From: Alphaproteobacteria bacterium
Lineage (GTDB): Bacteria > Pseudomonadota > Alphaproteobacteria > UBA6615
DNA: 64,000 nucleotides
Reading direction: 5' to 3'
Assembly (NCBI GenBank): GCA_011087645.1
Contig: JAALLF010000007.1
Span: 161,172-225,171 of the forward strand
The translations under genes and the position numbers were made by a program. The first letter of the stretch is position 1, and each line of letters starts with the position of its first letter. Under the pieces are notes generated by a model that was not told where the DNA came from, ran no database searches, and worked only from the letters and a program-made list of their open reading frames with translations. Of the stretch, positions 61,360 through 64,000 are shown piece by piece.

Positions 61360-63063
61360 GTGTCGCCTGTCGCCGAGCTGGCACTGCCAGGACTGTTACG
61401 AGAGGATGACGAATCGGGCGCTTTGTCCGATTTGGTCAGCGTTCTCGTGTCGTCGGGCGACCTGTTCTACGAATGGGATCTCGTGGCAGACGGGCTGACT
61501 TGGGTCGGCCAGACCAGCGCGGTTATCGGCATTGGTGATGTAAAGAGCATCGTCAACGGAAATACATACCTGCAGCGCATCCACCCCGAAGATTTGCCGC
61601 GGCGCATGGTGGCACTGTCCGAGCATTTCGAGAGCAGCCACACCTTCAACATCGAATACCGGTTGCGCCGCGATGACGGACAATTCGCCTGGATTCAAGA
61701 GCGCGCGGTGGCGGCAACCGATTCCGAAGGAACGCCCCTGCGGTTAACCGGTATCGTCCGCGACATTAGCGCGCAAAAGAGCTCGGCCGAAGAAGTCGAC
61801 TTTCTCACCAATCATGACGCGTTGACCGGACAGTATAATCGCTTGCGGCTCCGCGAAGCGCTCGGTCAAGCCATCGAGACGACCACACGCCGCAACGGGC
61901 AGAGCGGTTTCCTGCTCGTCGGGCTCGACAAGTTAAACATCGTCGCCGACGTCTATGGCGACGAAACCGCCGACGCCATCGTGCTGGCGGTGGCGCAGCG
62001 GATCGAGCAATGTCTGCGCGCCGGCGACATTGTCGGCCGGGTGGGCTTCGACCGCTTCGCGGTTATCCTGGGCGACTGCTCGGAGCAGCAGGTCACCGCC
62101 ATCGCCGACCGGTTTCTCGCCGTCATCCGCGACTCAGAGGTGGCGACGTCGAATGGCCCGATGTATGTCACCGCCTCGATCGGCGCCACCATATTCCCGA
62201 CATCGGCCAAAGACGTGCGCGAAGTCGTCGGTCAGGCGGATAACGCGCTGCGCAGCGCGCGCCGGTTGGGCTGCGATTGCTACCTCGAATTCCGCGACGT
62301 CCCCCAACAACACATTCCGGAGCGTCCGGATCTCGTCGTCGCCGAGCAGGTGAAACAGGCTCTGCGCGACGACCGCATCGTGCTGGCCTACCAGCCCATT
62401 GTCGCAGCGCAGGACGGCGCACCGGTCTTCTACGAAGGGCTGGTCCGGATGCTCGATGAAGAAAATAAGCCGGTTCCCGCCGGTGTCTTCGTGCCGATTG
62501 TCGAACAAATGGGTTTGATGCGCCTGGTCGATCGCCGGGTACTCGATTTGGGCGTTTCGGCCCTGAAGGCAAATCCCGAAATATCTTTGTCGATCAACGT
62601 ATCGGGCATGACAGCGGTTGATCCCGTTTGGCTGCGGCTACTGCAAGAACATCTTGAAACCCAACCCGATGTGGCAGCACGCCTGATCCTCGAGATCACC
62701 GAGACCATTGCGATCGACGATATTGCCGATTCGTCGCGCTTTGTGCGGTCGGTCGCCGAGTTGGGTTGCCAGGTCGCCCTCGACGATTTCGGCGCCGGCT
62801 ACACATCGTTTCGCCACTTGCGCGCGCTCAACGTCGATCTGGTCAAGATCGACGGCTCTTTCGTGCGCGACCTACCGACCAGCCCGGACAACCAATTGTT
62901 CGTCCGCACCCTGATCAATCTGGCCAAGGGGATCGGTTTGAAAACCGTCGCCGAATGGGTCGAGACCGAAGAAGAGGCGCAGCTGCTTCGCGACGAAGGG
63001 GTCGATTATCTGCAAGGCTGGCACTACGGCAAACCCGAGACCGACCCGGACTGGGCGTCCTAA
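61360..63063 (+). CDS. PAS-GGDEF-EAL protein, probable c-di-GMP phosphodiesterase
   Basis: 567 residues starting at GTG 61360 (TAGGAGG). PAS/PAC at about 20-135, GGDEF at about 145-310, EAL at about 325-560; no membrane segment. The GGDEF signature is degenerate: V228-G-F-D-R-F233. The EAL signature reads E359-G-L, and the rest of the phosphodiesterase site is present: the Asn in SINVSGM, the Glu in LEITETIAID, D475-D476 in ALDDFGAGYTS, K496 in LVKIDGSFV, and VAEWVE with a late GWHYGKP. So c-di-GMP hydrolysis is likely and synthesis unlikely. The PAS domain could sense redox or a ligand. A strong terminator follows. Confidence 0.9.
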   Translation: MSPVAELALPGLLREDDESGALSDLVSVLVSSGDLFYEWDLVADGLTWVGQTSAVIGIGDVKSIVNGNTYLQRIHPEDLPRRMVALSEHFESSHTFNIEYRLRRDDGQFAWIQERAVAATDSEGTPLRLTGIVRDISAQKSSAEEVDFLTNHDALTGQYNRLRLREALGQAIETTTRRNGQSGFLLVGLDKLNIVADVYGDETADAIVLAVAQRIEQCLRAGDIVGRVGFDRFAVILGDCSEQQVTAIADRFLAVIRDSEVATSNGPMYVTASIGATIFPTSAKDVREVVGQADNALRSARRLGCDCYLEFRDVPQQHIPERPDLVVAEQVKQALRDDRIVLAYQPIVAAQDGAPVFYEGLVRMLDEENKPVPAGVFVPIVEQMGLMRLVDRRVLDLGVSALKANPEISLSINVSGMTAVDPVWLRLLQEHLETQPDVAARLILEITETIAIDDIADSSRFVRSVAELGCQVALDDFGAGYTSFRHLRALNVDLVKIDGSFVRDLPTSPDNQLFVRTLINLAKGIGLKTVAEWVETEEEAQLLRDEGVDYLQGWHYGKPETDPDWAS

Positions 63064-63225
63064 AAACACCGTTTTTGAGCACCTACCAGCACGAGAGTCG
63101 GGCACCTGCAATCCCAAATCTTCCCGCGTCCGCTTTTGCAGTCAACCGGATCTTTTTGAACCGTCCACTAAAACCGGGCAAGATAACGCCTGGGTTGAGT
63201 GTTTACGGTTGTGCTTCCATTCGAA

Positions 63226-63253
63226 AAAGCGCCGGGACAAGTCCCGGCGCTTT
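63226..63253. terminator. bidirectional terminator
   Basis: Perfect 13-bp stem AAAGCGCCGGGAC/GTCCCGGCGCTTT with a 2-base centre. It lies between the convergent EAL gene and exported-protein gene and has A/T-rich ends on both sides, so it fits intrinsic termination in both directions. The rest of 63064-63287 shows nothing else. Confidence 0.85.
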
Positions 63254-63287
63254 CTCGTCAAATAGGTTGTAAATGTGACCCAGCGAT

Positions 63288-63866
63288 TTACGCGCCCAGC
63301 AAATCGATCACGAAGAGACAGTCAAAGACCATTTTTTCGCCGCCCACGCGGATCATGCCGGACAGACGGGCCTTACCGCCCATGCCGGCGAAATCACCGG
63401 TCGTAGCTATGACGTTATCGGTCGTCGGCACGCCGCCTGTCACATGAGTGCGGTGCCCGTCACCGGAGCCCACACCATTGATGAATGCCGGCAAGCTCGT
63501 CTCACCTTTCGATATGATGGTTCCGCCGGGCAGCAAGAAGATCGAAACGCCGGTAAGCGTTAAACCGCCGTTACCGTCGGACGTAATGCCGGCCAAACAA
63601 TCGATCCCCTTGCCCAACTGCATTTTGGTCGCCGGATCGATCAGCGGCATTTCGTGGCAAGCAAAGTCGGTGAGCGAAAAACCGACATCTTTCTTACTAA
63701 GATCGACGCCGGTGCGCTTGGCAACGTCGGCCAGCGTGCCAACTTGAGTGCCTTCCCCCAACATCTGCAAAACAAGTGTCGTATCGGGACCGGCGCTTGC
63801 CGATGCGGACAACAGGCCCATGCCGAGGCCAAACGTTGCGATGGATAAGATGTTTTTGATGTTCAT
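63288..63866 (-). CDS. exported protein of unknown function
   Basis: 192 residues with a Sec signal peptide (about 1-25, ending SASAGP). The mature protein has two Cys (DFACHEMP and GIDCLAGIT), a third Cys near the C-terminus, and a Gly-rich beta pattern: LTLTGVSIFLLPGGTIISKG, then DNVIATTGDFAGMGGKARL. That last stretch resembles AOC/dirigent-like barrel proteins, but this is only an impression. AGGAGA precedes the ATG. Probably periplasmic. It is downstream of the partial gene at the window edge on the same strand. Confidence 0.75.
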   Translation of the reverse strand: MNIKNILSIATFGLGMGLLSASASAGPDTTLVLQMLGEGTQVGTLADVAKRTGVDLSKKDVGFSLTDFACHEMPLIDPATKMQLGKGIDCLAGITSDGNGGLTLTGVSIFLLPGGTIISKGETSLPAFINGVGSGDGHRTHVTGGVPTTDNVIATTGDFAGMGGKARLSGMIRVGGEKMVFDCLFVIDLLGA

Positions 63867-63920
63867 GATTCAGGTCTCCTATTGAATTTATTGTTTTCGA
63901 ACTAAAGCGCACGCCGGCGG

Positions 63921-64000
63921 CTAGGCTTTGCCACCGATACGTTTGACGGTTTCTTCCGTGGTCCACAGCGCGTTGGCGATGTAGCGGAAGTTGGTGATGG
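63921..64000 (-). CDS. 3' end of an unidentified gene, truncated by window
   Basis: Minus-strand frame running off the window, with a stop at 63921-63923. The visible C-terminus reads ITNFRYIANALWTTEETV followed by KRIGGKA, about 25 residues, which is not enough to name the family. It lies 54 bases upstream of the exported-protein gene and could be co-transcribed. Confidence 0.6.
   Translation of the reverse strand, partial: ITNFRYIANALWTTEETVKRIGGKA

Overview
The window looks like chromosomal DNA of a GC-rich alphaproteobacterium, probably Rhodospirillales-like. This is inferred from three things. Two perfect CtrA-type boxes (TTAA-N7-TTAA) lie upstream of genes. nadABC is preceded by a NadQ-type NUDIX regulator with palindromic operator candidates. 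The gene content mixes TRAP and TTT transporters, sulfatase, CaiB/BaiF, GST and amidohydrolase genes. No rRNA, tRNA, CRISPR array, phage or transposase gene was seen. Long frames opposite many genes are high-GC shadows.

Layout. 1-4 kb: 3' part of a HEAT-repeat gene, an isopenicillin-N-synthase-like oxygenase, a GST and an amidohydrolase. 4-7.5 kb: a large multi-PAS/GAF histidine kinase behind a CtrA box and a tandem repeat. 7.5-12.5 kb (minus): a TRAP operon dctP-dctQ-dctM-sulfatase in which DctQ carries a C-terminal double CDGSH iron-sulfur domain. 12.6-13 kb: a dispersed repeat split by a 249-bp MITE-like insertion. 13-20.7 kb (minus): a secreted protein, a Sel1 protein, a TTT operon tctC-tctB-tctA plus an LVIVD protein, and an alpha/beta hydrolase. 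20.8-24.6 kb: a TerB-like protein and three exported proteins. 25.2-30.2 kb: the stress module prkA-yeaH-spoVR, with spoVR reachable only by a -1 shift at an A8 run. 30.5-41 kb: hydrolases, SDR, EamA permease, a truncated cyanophycin-synthetase-like ATP-grasp enzyme, a second IPNS-like oxygenase, a deaminase-type amidohydrolase, GlcG-like and PPOX-like proteins. 41.1-45 kb (minus): RTX protein, YfiR, CHASE8 histidine kinase and a small membrane protein, tightly coupled. 45.3-53.1 kb: thioesterase, exported protein, CaiB/BaiF, enoyl-CoA hydratase, NodB-like deacetylase, amidase, glycerol kinase and a class C beta-lactamase-like hydrolase. 53.2-60.5 kb (minus): nadCBA with nadQ, a ketopantoate-reductase-like protein and an oxalate-CoA-ligase-like enzyme. 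60.7-64 kb: a small hypothetical, a PAS-GGDEF-EAL protein, an exported protein and the 3' end of a further gene.

Functionally, most of the window is uptake and catabolism of organic acids, esters and amides, plus signalling (two histidine kinases, one c-di-GMP protein) and de novo NAD synthesis. The observations most worth following are the DctQ-CDGSH fusion, the spoVR frameshift site, the RTX-YfiR-CHASE8 kinase operon, the degenerate CphA-like enzyme and the MITE with a matching unoccupied repeat copy elsewhere in the window.
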